Source of the DNA: Desulfovibrio sp. MES5 | GTDB taxonomy: Bacteria; Desulfobacterota; Desulfovibrionia; Desulfovibrionales; Desulfovibrionaceae | Direction of reading: 5' to 3' | Assembly (NCBI RefSeq): GCF_002237645.1 | Contig: NZ_MJUZ01000002.1 | Coordinates: forward strand, 1 to 64,000 | Length of the DNA stretch: 64,000 nt | Shown here: piece by piece, positions 7,353 through 15,694 of the stretch | Layout of the letters: each line of letters starts with the position of its first letter | Position numbering within the stretch: position 1 is the stretch's first letter | Notes under the pieces: model-generated | The model's input: the letters and a program-made list of their open reading frames with translations, nothing else | Databases searched by the model: none | What the model was told of the DNA's origin: nothing | Made by a program: the position numbers and the translations under genes

Positions 7353-7661
7353 AGCGTTATTGGGCAGCGGCTTGAGCGCGTCTGGAGCAGGTACCCTTTG
7401 AGATGGCGCGCTGCACTCTCGTGCCGCGTTAGCGCAGTTGACCTTTTTCAAGGTTAATATGCTCTATCCCCCGCGTGGATCAGAAAACTCATTGTGCCAC
7501 ACTAAAACATAACAAGAGTTTCAGGGGGTGGGGGCGTGGGGGAGGGACCCTTTTTGCAAAAGGGTCCCTCCCCCACAAAGCTCTGTAACGTTTAATGCAG
7601 CGCCTTTAGCGGCAGAACAAGCCGCCCCTCCACCACAAAAGCATTTCAAAGTAAAACTGCT
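7353..7661. repeat. composite repeat block with G-rich hairpin copy B
   Basis: No gene between 7060 and 7661. The block holds a degenerate TTTTTCAAGGTTAATATGCTCT unit at about 7443-7465. A perfect 15-bp-arm hairpin follows, GTGGGGGAGGGACCC (7536-7550) with GGGTCCCTCCCCCAC (7562-7576). A palindrome AAAGCA...TGCTTT around TTTCAAAGT lies at 7638-7663. The trmI stop codon abuts the last palindrome. Confidence 0.75.
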
Positions 7662-8555
7662 TTACTCCGCCGCATCATCCTCTGATATGGAGTCCTGTGG
7701 GGCTTCCCCGTCCAGTCCCAGGCGGGCCAGCCGTGCGGCCTCCTGCTTGCGCTCGCGCGTGCCCAGGGGCTTGCGTGACTCAAAGTCCTGACTGCGTTGC
7801 TGCTGGCGGGCAAAAACCAGAAATCCCGTATGCGCGGTCATGCGGTCTTCGGGCCGCAGGCGGTCGGCCACGGGCTTCCAGCGACGGATGAGAATTTCGC
7901 AGACTTCCACATCCGCAAAGGGGCCGCGTTCAAGCCCGAGCAGGAGCTTGCTGACCTGATCCACCGTGGGCAGCAGAAAGCCGAAGCTTGCGCCGGGGCG
8001 CACGGCCGCCACCGCGTGGTCGAGGTATTCCCAGGGGGTGCGCACGTCCAGAAAGAGCGCGTCCGCGCCTGTGACGGCGAAGCCTTGGGCCACGTCGCGG
8101 TTGTGGAGCTCAACATTGTCGCCCACGCCGGCCCATTCAAGGTTCTTGCGGGCCAGAGCCATGAATTCCTCGCGCGCCTCATGGCTGACAACGCGCCCGG
8201 TGGGGCCGCAAAACCATGAAAGGCCCGTGGTCAGGCCGCCGGAACCACACCCGGCCTCAATGATGGTGCGGCCGGGGCCAGCGCCAAGGCGCAGGCAGAT
8301 ATAGGCTATATCCTTGGGATATATAATCTGCGTCTGACGTTTAAGGGTCTTGAGGCGGTCGTAAAGGGTGGCTTCCATTACCTGTATGGGCACCTGCTGA
8401 TTGGTGTAAACCACGCTGCCGAAATCGCAGGTGGTCACATCAGAGGCCAACAGGGTGCCGTCGTTGCTGTGCCAGTTCTGGTCTTCGACCAGGCGTTTGG
8501 TGTAACGGCGGCCCTTGGGCGTCACGTAAACAACAAGAGAGCCATAGGGAATCAT
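7662..8555 (-). CDS. trmI: tRNA (adenine-58-N1)-methyltransferase (TrmI/Gcd14 family)
   Basis: 297 residues. An N-terminal beta domain with the YPKDIAYI(C) block (about 80-87) is followed by a Rossmann methyltransferase with SAM motif EAGCGSGGLT (about 100-109) and the acidic DVRTPWEYL block (about 169-177) typical of the family. It makes m1A58 in the tRNA T-loop as a tetramer. The last 40 residues are charged, low-complexity and probably disordered. AAAGGAA precedes the start by 4 bases. Followed directly by a composite repeat block. Confidence 0.9.
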   Translation of the reverse strand: MIPYGSLVVYVTPKGRRYTKRLVEDQNWHSNDGTLLASDVTTCDFGSVVYTNQQVPIQVMEATLYDRLKTLKRQTQIIYPKDIAYICLRLGAGPGRTIIEAGCGSGGLTTGLSWFCGPTGRVVSHEAREEFMALARKNLEWAGVGDNVELHNRDVAQGFAVTGADALFLDVRTPWEYLDHAVAAVRPGASFGFLLPTVDQVSKLLLGLERGPFADVEVCEILIRRWKPVADRLRPEDRMTAHTGFLVFARQQQRSQDFESRKPLGTRERKQEAARLARLGLDGEAPQDSISEDDAAE

Positions 8556-8635
8556 GCATTTCCTTTGTGTTGCGGCGTTGGGCGCGTAAAGTCGCGGAAG
8601 GGGCCGGTTGTTCGGCCCCTGGAAGTTGAGAACTT

Positions 8636-8790
8636 AGGGAAACGCTGATTTATTCCGTTTGGCGGCGCTGCGTCACTTTTTTTTGAAAAAGTCGAGGACG
8701 GAAGAGTCCAGTCCTGCTTCAAAAAAAGATTGCGCCTTGCCAAACGAAACAACTGCGCGTTTCCAAGAGGCTCTTTAATCAGTGTTTTCA
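8636..8790. repeat. 155-bp imperfect-palindrome repeat, copy 1
   Basis: Begins GGGAAACGCTGATTTATTCC and ends GGCTCTTTAATCAGTGTTTT. Nested matching arms are AAACGC/GCGTTT, CGTTTGGC/GCCAAACG and TTTTTTTGAA/TTCAAAAAAA around a centre containing GGACGGAAGAGTCC. About 90 percent alike to 40208-40363 (inverted) and 48535-48688. Lies in the pbp1A-trmI gap. Confidence 0.85.
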
Positions 8791-8799
8791 TAGAAAAAA

Positions 8800-11238
8800 T
8801 CAGAACATCTGGCGCATAAGGTCTTCGCCGCCCTGTGAGGTGTCCACCACGCTGTCGTCCTCGGTTGAGGGGGCTGTGGCCGAAGCGCCTTCTATGGGCA
8901 TGTCGGAGCGGAAGGCGAGGCCGTCCTTCATGACAATGCCCTCCGGCATGACGAAGTCGTCGGCAGGATAGCGGTCTTCCACTTCCACGCGGTAGGCGCG
9001 GAAGATGGGGGCGGCGGTGCGCCCGCCCTGTTCAAGGCGGCCCAGGCTCTGCAGTTGGTCATACCCAACATAGATGCCTGTGACCAGGTGGGGTGAAAAG
9101 CCCACAAACCAGGCATCGTGCTCTTCGTTGGTGGTGCCGGTTTTGCCCGCAATATTGTGCCCCGGAATCTTGGCGCGGCTTCCTGTGCCCGCATTGACCA
9201 CCTGCTTGAGCAGGGTCGCCATCATAAAGGCGTTTTGCGGGCTGAGGGCCTGCCATTGTTCCACATCCTGCCGGTAGAGCACGCGGCCCTTGGGATCGGT
9301 AATGGAAGTGATGATGCGTGGCCGCACGCCCAGGCCCTTGTTGGCAAAGGCCGCGTATGCCTGGGTGAGGTTGAGGGGCGAAACCGCCACAGCGCCCAGG
9401 CTGACAGAAAGTTCCTGCGGGAAGTGGGGTTCAAGGCCCAGAGCCTTGGCCCGCTGGATGACATTGGCAATGCCTACCTGCTGGGCTATGCGCACCGTGC
9501 ACGTATTGCGCGACAGCGCAAGCGCGGTGTGCAGGGGCAGTTCGCCCTTGTAGTTCTTTTCGTAGTTGGAGGGCCGCCATACCTCGTTGGTATAGGGGTT
9601 CACATACACAAAGGGCGCGTCCAGCACTGTCGAGAGCGCGGTGAAGCCCATGTCCAGCGCCGTGGAATAGACCACCGGCTTGAAGCTGGAGCCGGGCTGA
9701 CGGCGGGCCTGGGTTGCGCGGTTGAAATGGCTGTCGCCGAACTGGTAGCCGCCGATGAGGGCCACCACGTCGCCGTTTTCAGCTTCCACCGAGGCAACGG
9801 CGCCCTGCACCGCCGGTTCCTGCTGCAAGAGCAGGGGAATGAGCGTGCCTTTTTTGGCAGAGCCTGGGTCAAAGGGCAGGGTTTTCTTTTCTTTGCGGCC
9901 CTTGGCTCCTGTTTCCACCACTGTGGTTTCAGCGGCGGACACCCAGATGAGGTCGCCAGGGCTGAGCACCAGTTTGGCGTCCTTGATGGCAGGGGCATAA
10001 ATGCCCGCCACCTTGGCATTGGGTTTACGCGCCCAGGACATGTCGGCCACGGGGATGACGCCCGTATACCCCTGCCCCAGGCTCACGCGCGCTTCCTTGG
10101 CTTCCACCTGGGTCACGATGGCCTTGACCCAGCTGTCGCCAGCGAGATCCAGCGGACTGAAGCTCTTTTGGGCAAGAAAACTCTTCTGCTTTTCAGCATC
10201 CAGCTTTTCCAGGGGGCCACGCCAGCCCTGGCGCTTGTCCAGTTCTTCAAGGCCCTGGCGCAGGGCGGCTCCTGCCGCGTACTGATGGGCAGGCTCCATA
10301 GAGGTATGCACGGTAAGACCGGCTTCGTACACGTAGTCCGCGCCAGCTTTGTCGGTTTCTATGCCCAGAGCCTTGAGGTTCTGTTCCGTAAAGAACTCTA
10401 TGAGCAGGCGGCGGGCTTCTTCAAGGTACCACAAGGCCGCGCCGCCCATGCCCTCGGGCATGCTCCAGTAAACCAGAGGTTCGGCAATGGCTTTTTCGTA
10501 TTCTTCAGCGGTGATCCATTTGAGGTCGCGCAAGCGTCCAAGAACATACATTTGCCGGTTCTTGGCCTCTTCAGGCCGGCGGAAGGGGTTATACGTGCTG
10601 GGAGCCTTGGGCAACCCGGCGATAACGGCGCTTTCAGCCAGCGTGATGTCCGAGGCGTGCTTGCCAAAGTAGGTGCGCGCGGCGGCCTCCACGCCATAGG
10701 CGTGTTCGCCGAGGTATATCTGGTTGAGATAGATGGTAAGGATCTGGTCCTTGGTATAGGTCTTTTCCAGATCATAGGCCAGAATGGCCTCTTTCATCTT
10801 GCGGGTATAGCTGCGCTCGGAGGTCAGCAGAAGCTGCTTGATAAGCTGCTGGGTGATGGTGCTGCCGCCTTCGCCCTGGCGTCCCTTGCGAAAATTGTTG
10901 ATGGCCGCGCGCAGGATGGCCGTGGGATCCACGCCCATGTGGCGGTAGAACGCGTCGTCTTCAGCGGCCAGAAAGGCCATGGGCAGATAGCGCGACATCT
11001 CTTTGAGGCCGATGACGTAGCGCTTTTCATGAAAAAGCGTGCCCAGGGTCGAGCCGTCGCGGGCCAGAATGACCGTGGCCTGAGGCTGCTTGTATTCTGC
11101 GATGCGGTTAATGTCCGGAAGGTCGCGCGAGGCCCAGTAAAAGAGCATGACCACGCCGCTTCCGCCAAGAAGCCCGCAAATCAGTATAATGCCAATCAGC
11201 CAGAGCGTGAATTTTTTCCATGACAGACGAATTTTCAT
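8800..11238 (-). CDS. mrcA: bifunctional penicillin-binding protein 1A
   Basis: 812 residues: one N-terminal membrane anchor (about 12-34), a family-51 transglycosylase domain with catalytic Glu in EDDAFYRH (about 93-100) and the EGGSTITQQL block, and a C-terminal transpeptidase. The transpeptidase has the active-site Ser-x-x-Lys in GSSFKP, SRNT as the SxN motif, and KTGTTNE. It polymerises and cross-links peptidoglycan at the outer face of the inner membrane. The OB-like insertion between the domains is of PBP1A type. No good ribosome site is seen before the ATG at 11238. The tail is Ser/Asp-rich. Confidence 0.94.
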   Translation of the reverse strand: MKIRLSWKKFTLWLIGIILICGLLGGSGVVMLFYWASRDLPDINRIAEYKQPQATVILARDGSTLGTLFHEKRYVIGLKEMSRYLPMAFLAAEDDAFYRHMGVDPTAILRAAINNFRKGRQGEGGSTITQQLIKQLLLTSERSYTRKMKEAILAYDLEKTYTKDQILTIYLNQIYLGEHAYGVEAAARTYFGKHASDITLAESAVIAGLPKAPSTYNPFRRPEEAKNRQMYVLGRLRDLKWITAEEYEKAIAEPLVYWSMPEGMGGAALWYLEEARRLLIEFFTEQNLKALGIETDKAGADYVYEAGLTVHTSMEPAHQYAAGAALRQGLEELDKRQGWRGPLEKLDAEKQKSFLAQKSFSPLDLAGDSWVKAIVTQVEAKEARVSLGQGYTGVIPVADMSWARKPNAKVAGIYAPAIKDAKLVLSPGDLIWVSAAETTVVETGAKGRKEKKTLPFDPGSAKKGTLIPLLLQQEPAVQGAVASVEAENGDVVALIGGYQFGDSHFNRATQARRQPGSSFKPVVYSTALDMGFTALSTVLDAPFVYVNPYTNEVWRPSNYEKNYKGELPLHTALALSRNTCTVRIAQQVGIANVIQRAKALGLEPHFPQELSVSLGAVAVSPLNLTQAYAAFANKGLGVRPRIITSITDPKGRVLYRQDVEQWQALSPQNAFMMATLLKQVVNAGTGSRAKIPGHNIAGKTGTTNEEHDAWFVGFSPHLVTGIYVGYDQLQSLGRLEQGGRTAAPIFRAYRVEVEDRYPADDFVMPEGIVMKDGLAFRSDMPIEGASATAPSTEDDSVVDTSQGGEDLMRQMF

Positions 11239-11584
11239 GGCAGGGCGATACCGTTTTTTTGCTTCGGCGTAAAGTGCGCGTCCAAAGCGCCGGGTGCGGC
11301 GGGCTGTGAAATGTGCGGACGGAGGCTGTACGCCTGAAATGGTGGATGGGGACGCATTTTACAAACAAACAATTGTAAATTGCAAATATACTGGTTTGTC
11401 GGGCAAGACCCTTTTGAAGCTGCCCCTGCGGCTGCGCCAGCGGTTCACGCCGCGAGGGCAGGCGCATTTGTCCGTGTGGTTGCGCACGGCATACCCGCGC
11501 GGTTGCGGGCATCTGTAAAGAGCGTGGGGTAATGCGCGGGCCGTGTTCTTTGGGGATGTATTTTTTACGACAGGCAGCGCTGGA
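11239..11584. other. intergenic, AT-rich patch
   Basis: No gene. An AT-rich segment around 11350-11392 is the likeliest place for the pbp1A promoter, but I cannot assign -35 and -10 boxes with confidence. Confidence 0.4.
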
Positions 11585-11622
11585 AAATAAAAAGCGGAAG
11601 GTTTCCCTTCCGCTTTTTTTCC
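11585..11622. terminator. dsrC terminator
   Basis: Stem AAAGCGGAAGG/CCTTCCGCTTT with a short TTTC-type loop and flanking A and T runs, so it can work on both strands. It lies about 20 bases past the dsrC stop. Confidence 0.9.
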
Positions 11623-11640
11623 GAAATGTAACGGCTCGGA

Positions 11641-11958
11641 CTACACGCAGCCGGTGGGCTTGGGCAGACCGGCCATTTTGCATGCGCCTTTGCCGGGGCC
11701 GGAGGGGAACAGTTCGTAAACTTCCTTCAGCTTGTACCCGGTGTTCTTGGACAGAATGCGGACCATGGGGGCGATGCCGTTCTTCTTGTAGTAATCCTGC
11801 AGGAAGTCAAGAATCTTCTGATGGTCGGCGGTGATTTCAGAGATGCCTTCGGATTCTTTCACATAATCCATCCATTCGGGGCACCAGTCGTCAAAACGCA
11901 GAAGGAAGCCGTCTTCGTCAACTTCAAAGCTTTTACCTTTATAGGTGATCTCAGCCAT
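11641..11958 (-). CDS. dsrC: DsrC, sulfur-trafficking partner of dissimilatory sulfite reductase
   Basis: 105 residues, the usual DsrC/TusE size. The C-terminal arm carries both redox cysteines, Cys93 and Cys104 (CKMAGLPKPTGC), spaced as in true DsrC proteins that form the trisulfide product of sulfite reductase; TusE proteins keep only the last one. It therefore acts in dissimilatory sulfate reduction, passing the reduced sulfur to the membrane DsrMKJOP complex. The start at 11958 has AAGGAGG 9 bases upstream. As in known sulfate reducers it stands apart from dsrAB. A strong terminator and a hairpin-bearing leader suggest high, separately controlled expression. Confidence 0.95.
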   Translation of the reverse strand: MAEITYKGKSFEVDEDGFLLRFDDWCPEWMDYVKESEGISEITADHQKILDFLQDYYKKNGIAPMVRILSKNTGYKLKEVYELFPSGPGKGACKMAGLPKPTGCV

Positions 11959-11995
11959 GCGTGTGTCCTCCTTGGACAGATAGTACTCAACCTCG

Positions 11996-12015
11996 CCGGA
12001 GCAAGATGCTCCTGG
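11996..12015 (-). promoter_or_regulatory. hairpin in the dsrC leader
   Basis: Perfect stem GGAGCA-TCT-TGCTCC about 40 bases upstream of the dsrC start, within a region rich in short stems between 11959 and 12060. It could stabilise the mRNA; this is inference. Confidence 0.4.
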
Positions 12016-12210
12016 CGCAGCCAACCGGGGTATCCCGGCCGAATTCCTCCGATGGGGCGCGAAAGCGTAATGCAATCACAACGAATGCCTTTATGCCATA
12101 AAAAAAATTTGATGGCAAGCCCTGGCACGTTTTTTTGGTCTGCCCCACCGATCTAGTCAAATTTTTTTCTCAGTTATTTCACCGTGATAATTGAATCCCG
12201 ATCGCTCGGC

Positions 12211-12870
12211 TCAACCATCTTGACGGATGCAATACAGCACTCGGCCAAGCTTTGCAACTTCTTCCATAAGCTTGTCTTCAGCCGCTTTATCGTTAAGTGC
12301 ACGCACTCGTATAAAAAGGTGACGATTGCCATCTTCGTTGCTTACGGTAAGCACCGACAGCAGGCGCGCGTTGTGGGCGCGCAGCAGGTCAAAGACGGGG
12401 CGCGCCGTGCCCGGCTGGTCGGGCAGTTCGATGGCGAACTGGAGGCCGCCAAGGCGTGCGCCGGTGATGTCCACCAGAGCCTTGAAAACGTCGTGGTCAG
12501 AAATGATGCCTACCAGCTTTCCGTTTTCTTCCACCACCGGCAGGCCGCCGATCTTGTGGTCAAGCATGAGCAGGGCGGCGTGCTCCACGGAGTCGGAAGG
12601 TTTGACGGTTAAGGGGTTAGGGGTCATAATGTTTTTGACTTTCAGCTCGGCCAGCAGGTAGTGCATTTCATACATGTCGAGCGTGGTGGCCTTGGAGGGG
12701 GAGGCGTCACGCACGTCACGGTCGGAGATAATGCCAACGACACGTCCCGCATCATCAAGAACGGGCAAACGGCGGACATGATGATCCTTCATGAGTTTGC
12801 CGACTTTGAGCAGGGACGTCTCCAGGGTGACGCTGACAACATCGGTGGTCATCCAGTTTTGAACAGGCAT
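12211..12870 (-). CDS. tandem CBS-domain protein with C-terminal ACT-like domain
   Basis: 219 residues. Two CBS motifs come first: one with MTTDVVSV and VVGIISDRDVRD (about 7-55), one with IMTPNPLTV and LVGIISDHDVFKAL (about 80-135). An ACT-like segment follows (from about 143) starting FAIELPDQPGTARPVFDLL. CBS pairs bind adenine nucleotides and ACT domains bind amino acids, so this is a sensor of energy or metabolite state, similar to AcuB-type proteins; its partner is unknown. GGAGGG precedes the start. Cytosolic, single gene, divergent from larC. Confidence 0.85.
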   Translation of the reverse strand: MPVQNWMTTDVVSVTLETSLLKVGKLMKDHHVRRLPVLDDAGRVVGIISDRDVRDASPSKATTLDMYEMHYLLAELKVKNIMTPNPLTVKPSDSVEHAALLMLDHKIGGLPVVEENGKLVGIISDHDVFKALVDITGARLGGLQFAIELPDQPGTARPVFDLLRAHNARLLSVLTVSNEDGNRHLFIRVRALNDKAAEDKLMEEVAKLGRVLYCIRQDG

Positions 12871-13016
12871 GCTACCCTCCGGCTTTTCAATGCGGTTTGA
12901 TGGTTCTGCGGTCGCCGTATACAGCGGCCTTTTTCTGTTTATACAACAACAAACGGATGCTGCACAAGTGCGCGCCAGGGTATTTCCGGCGCGTCTGCGG
13001 CGAATATCGGGTACGT

Positions 13017-14198
13017 ATGGAAGTATATCTGGACTGCGGCGGCGGCATCAGCGGCGACATGACCCTGGCGGCCCTGGCTCATCTTGGCGTGGATTTTGCC
13101 CCCCTCACGGCGGCTCTGGAAAAAGCGGGCGTGCCCTGCGAGCTTGAGGTTCGCGAAGAAGTCAGGGCAGCCGGACCTGGCCGTTGTGCTGATGTCCGCT
13201 GGCGGCATGAAGGGCAGCCCCTGCGCCACCCGGCGGACATTGCCGCCATCTTCAATGCGGTGGATCTGCCCGCAGCGGTGCGCCAGCGCGCCCTGGCCGT
13301 GCTGGACGCCCTGACCCAGGCCGAGGCTCACGCCCATCAGATAGCGCCTGAAAAGGTGCATTTTCATGAAGTGGGCGCTGTGGATACCCTGGTGGACATC
13401 CTTGGCGTGTGCTATGGCCTGGAACAGCTAGGGGCGCGCCGGATCACGGCTTCGTCCCTGCCCTGGTTTTCGGGCAGCATAGACTGCGCGCACGGGCGTA
13501 TTCCCTTGCCCGCGCCCGCCACTGCCTGGCTCTTGCGCGACAAGCCCGTATACGCCACCGATGCGCGCGAGGAACTGATCACCCCCACCGGCGCTGCTTT
13601 GCTGCATGCCCTGACGGACGAATTTACCGGCGTCCCCAGCGGCATCCTCAGGGCCATGGGCACTGGCTATGGCTCACGTCCTGCCGCGTCCGGGCTGCGG
13701 GTCTGGCTGCTGGAGGCGGCCCCCCAGGCCGACCACGCCCGCGGCGGGCGCGAACTGGTCAGCCAGCTTGAGACCCATATTGATCACCTTACCGGCGAAG
13801 AACTTGGTCAGGCCCTCACGGCTCTGGCCGACATGCCTGAAGTGCTGGATGTTCTGTGGCTGCCGGGAACGGGCAAAAAAAACCGTCCTTCAGGCCTGCT
13901 GCGCGTGTTGTGCCTTGTGGGTGACGAAGACGCGGCGAGCCGGGCCGTGGTGCGGCACACCCATACTCTGGGGCTGCGCTGTCAGCGCATGGAGCGTCTG
14001 GTGCTGCCGCGCAGGGCCGTGACGGCCAGGGTAGCGGGGCGGGATATGCCAGCCAAGCTGTATATGGTCGAGGGGAGCGGGTATGTGCGCCCCGAAGCCG
14101 AAGCCCTGGGGCGGGCCGCGCATGAGGATGGCCTTGGGACTCCCGCATTGCGTCTGGCTGCCGACCCCGAAAACTGCTCGGAAATTAAAAGAAACTAG
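13017..14198 (+). CDS. larC: nickel-pincer cofactor cyclometallase LarC
   Basis: 393 residues matching LarC (DUF111). The N-terminal DCGGGISGDMTL block, the central VHFHEVGAVDTLVDILG motif with histidines, and the ITPTGAALL block are all present. LarC uses CTP to insert nickel into the pincer nucleotide of lactate racemase. Unlike Lactiplantibacillus, where larC is split by a programmed frameshift, the gene here is one continuous frame. LarA, LarB and LarE are not in the window. Lactate is a main electron donor for sulfate reducers, which fits. The ribosome site is weak; the chosen ATG begins the homologous part. Confidence 0.9.
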   Translation: MEVYLDCGGGISGDMTLAALAHLGVDFAPLTAALEKAGVPCELEVREEVRAAGPGRCADVRWRHEGQPLRHPADIAAIFNAVDLPAAVRQRALAVLDALTQAEAHAHQIAPEKVHFHEVGAVDTLVDILGVCYGLEQLGARRITASSLPWFSGSIDCAHGRIPLPAPATAWLLRDKPVYATDAREELITPTGAALLHALTDEFTGVPSGILRAMGTGYGSRPAASGLRVWLLEAAPQADHARGGRELVSQLETHIDHLTGEELGQALTALADMPEVLDVLWLPGTGKKNRPSGLLRVLCLVGDEDAASRAVVRHTHTLGLRCQRMERLVLPRRAVTARVAGRDMPAKLYMVEGSGYVRPEAEALGRAAHEDGLGTPALRLAADPENCSEIKRN

Positions 14199-14795
14199 AC
14201 CAGATTACCTTTGAAATGCTTCACATTGCAAAGTTGTCATTCTGCCGGAAAATGCGATTTGCGGCAGCCGTTAGCGGGTCTTTGCCGCTTACGGACAGCG
14301 GACAGCCATCAGTAGGCTGTCCGTTCAAGTAACCAATGCTGTCTTTATCCGTAGCTTCCTTTGTCGCAACGGCTAAAGCAGCGACAGCCATCAGCAGGCT
14401 GTCCGTCCAAGCAACCGATTGCTGTCTTTGCGGCAGCCGTTGCCCGCAGGGCTTGCCTGAACCGTTGACGGAACCGTCTTGCGGGGCAGAACAGCATCGC
14501 TACGAATGGCGACAGCGATTGCAACGAATAAACACAGCCGTTACGCACGCTGTCTTCAAGCGAAGCTTTCTTCGTCGTAACGGCTGAAGCTCTGCAGAAT
14601 CCACGCCACCTTGTGGCGCGCTGCACGCATGTGCAGCGTTAGAGCATGTTACCTTATTTCAAAGATAAAAAACTCTAGAAAAAAAGAGTAATAGTTTCAG
14701 CCTGAAGGCGGGTAATTTGTAAAGACCTCTTGCGTCCGGGAACGCATAGGCATATGGAAGCTCAGGGCTGTGCGCCCTTTAAGGAGGATACCATT
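14199..14795. repeat. intergenic block with two 82-bp direct repeats
   Basis: No gene. Units starting at 14301 and 14383 share GACAGCCATCAG, AGGCTGTCCGT, CAAG and TGCTGTCTTT in the same order (period 82), inside a field of shorter CAGCCGTT and AACGGCT inverted motifs up to about 14590. A member of the AGAGCA...TTTCAAAG...CTCT family lies at 14651-14687. Confidence 0.7.
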
Positions 14796-15299
14796 ATGAC
14801 CATGCAAAATCTCTGGCGGCCTTTGGGGTTGTGCGCCCTTGCCGCGACTCTGTGGATCGGGGCTCCGGTTCAGGCAAACGCGGACGTTTCCGGCAATGCG
14901 CCGGGCGTCATGCTTGTGGCTCGCAATGACCAGCAGTACAACGACGGCCAGGGCATGAACGCCCCCGCCCCGCACAAGAAGAACCCCAAGGGGCTCAAGG
15001 CTGCCAAGGCGCCCAAGGCTCCCAAGGCCGGGCACAACGTCAAGCCCGCGCCCCAAAAGGCTGCCAAGGGCAGCGCCTATGGCCAGCATGCCGGTGCAAA
15101 GAACGGCAAGGCTCCTCAGGTTGGGCACCCCGGCAACAAGGGGCCGCGCAACGACCAGATGGCTGGCCCCAATGGCAAGCAGCCCAAGGGCCCCAAGGTG
15201 GCCCGTCCCAATGACAAGCGCCCCGGCTCGCGGCCTGATGCGCAGCACCGTGCCCCGCAGCGTGCCCCGCAACGCGGCGATGGCGAGGTTACCAACTAG
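14796..15299 (+). CDS. secreted, very basic Lys/Pro/Gly/Asn-rich protein
   Basis: 167 residues, no known domain. A signal peptide is clear: positive start, hydrophobic core LGLCALAATLWIGAP, and an Ala-x-Ala cleavage region near residues 26-29 (QANA). The mature part is low-complexity, with repeated KAPKAPKA-type and GPKxAxPN blocks and very few hydrophobic residues, so it is probably disordered and highly cationic. AAGGAGG is 8 bases before the ATG. Possible roles are binding polyanions such as LPS, peptidoglycan or nucleic acid in the periplasm; this is a guess. A single-gene unit. Confidence 0.75.
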   Translation: MTMQNLWRPLGLCALAATLWIGAPVQANADVSGNAPGVMLVARNDQQYNDGQGMNAPAPHKKNPKGLKAAKAPKAPKAGHNVKPAPQKAAKGSAYGQHAGAKNGKAPQVGHPGNKGPRNDQMAGPNGKQPKGPKVARPNDKRPGSRPDAQHRAPQRAPQRGDGEVTN

Positions 15300-15547
15300 A
15301 GCCTTTCAAGTGAGATTGTTCAAGGCGGCTGCGTAAGCAGACGCCCACAGCCGTGGCGCGGGCGCGATTTTTTCGCTCTTGAGCGTCCGATGTGGGCGTG
15401 CCGTAAACTTTGAGAATGTATTTTCGCAAAGGTACAGGGCCCTACGACTGACGCTCTTTCCGCCAGCCGCATGCGGCACAGGCAATCTCTTCGCAGCTGC
15501 ATTCCCTGAATACGCCTCGTAAACGCATGGTTTGGCAGCAATAATCA
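15300..15547. other. intergenic, no gene seen
   Basis: The short frames here have no ribosome site. It contains fragments of the dispersed palindromes (CTTTCAAGTGAGATTG near 15302 and CTTTGAGAATG near 15409). Confidence 0.5.
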
Positions 15548-15583
15548 AGCCCCGCAAGCTACAATGGCTGCGGGGCTTTTTGC
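15548..15583 (+). terminator. terminator downstream of the secreted-protein gene
   Basis: Stem AGCCCCGCA/TGCGGGGCT with a 12-base loop followed by TTTTTG. It lies about 250 bases after the stop codon. Confidence 0.75.
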
Positions 15584-15694
15584 GTGTCGCGGATACGGTT
15601 GTCCGCCAGAGCGCTGTATTCTGAAACTGTTTTAAAGCAGATCAGCTTTGAAATACCGTGCTGTCGGAAGAAACTGTCTCTGGAACCCCGCCCT

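Noticed and set aside
8552..8791. A 79-codon minus-strand frame in the first 155-bp repeat
   Set aside because: Its coding potential comes from the repeat itself; the same bases in copy 3 would extend the double-cubane gene upstream without homology, and the frame is not kept between copies.
9118..11223. A 701-codon open frame on the plus strand
   Set aside because: It is antisense to pbp1A in a GC-rich gene; composition is His/Gly/Ala-rich and no family features appear. The minus-strand protein has all PBP motifs.
11641..12075. A longer start for dsrC at 12075
   Set aside because: The extra 39 residues have no similarity to DsrC, and AAGGAGG sits exactly before the ATG at 11958.
14230..14600. 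A possible CRISPR array in the repeat field after larC
   Set aside because: Only two units of 82 bp with diverged sequence are seen; there is no constant repeat with unique spacers and no cas gene.
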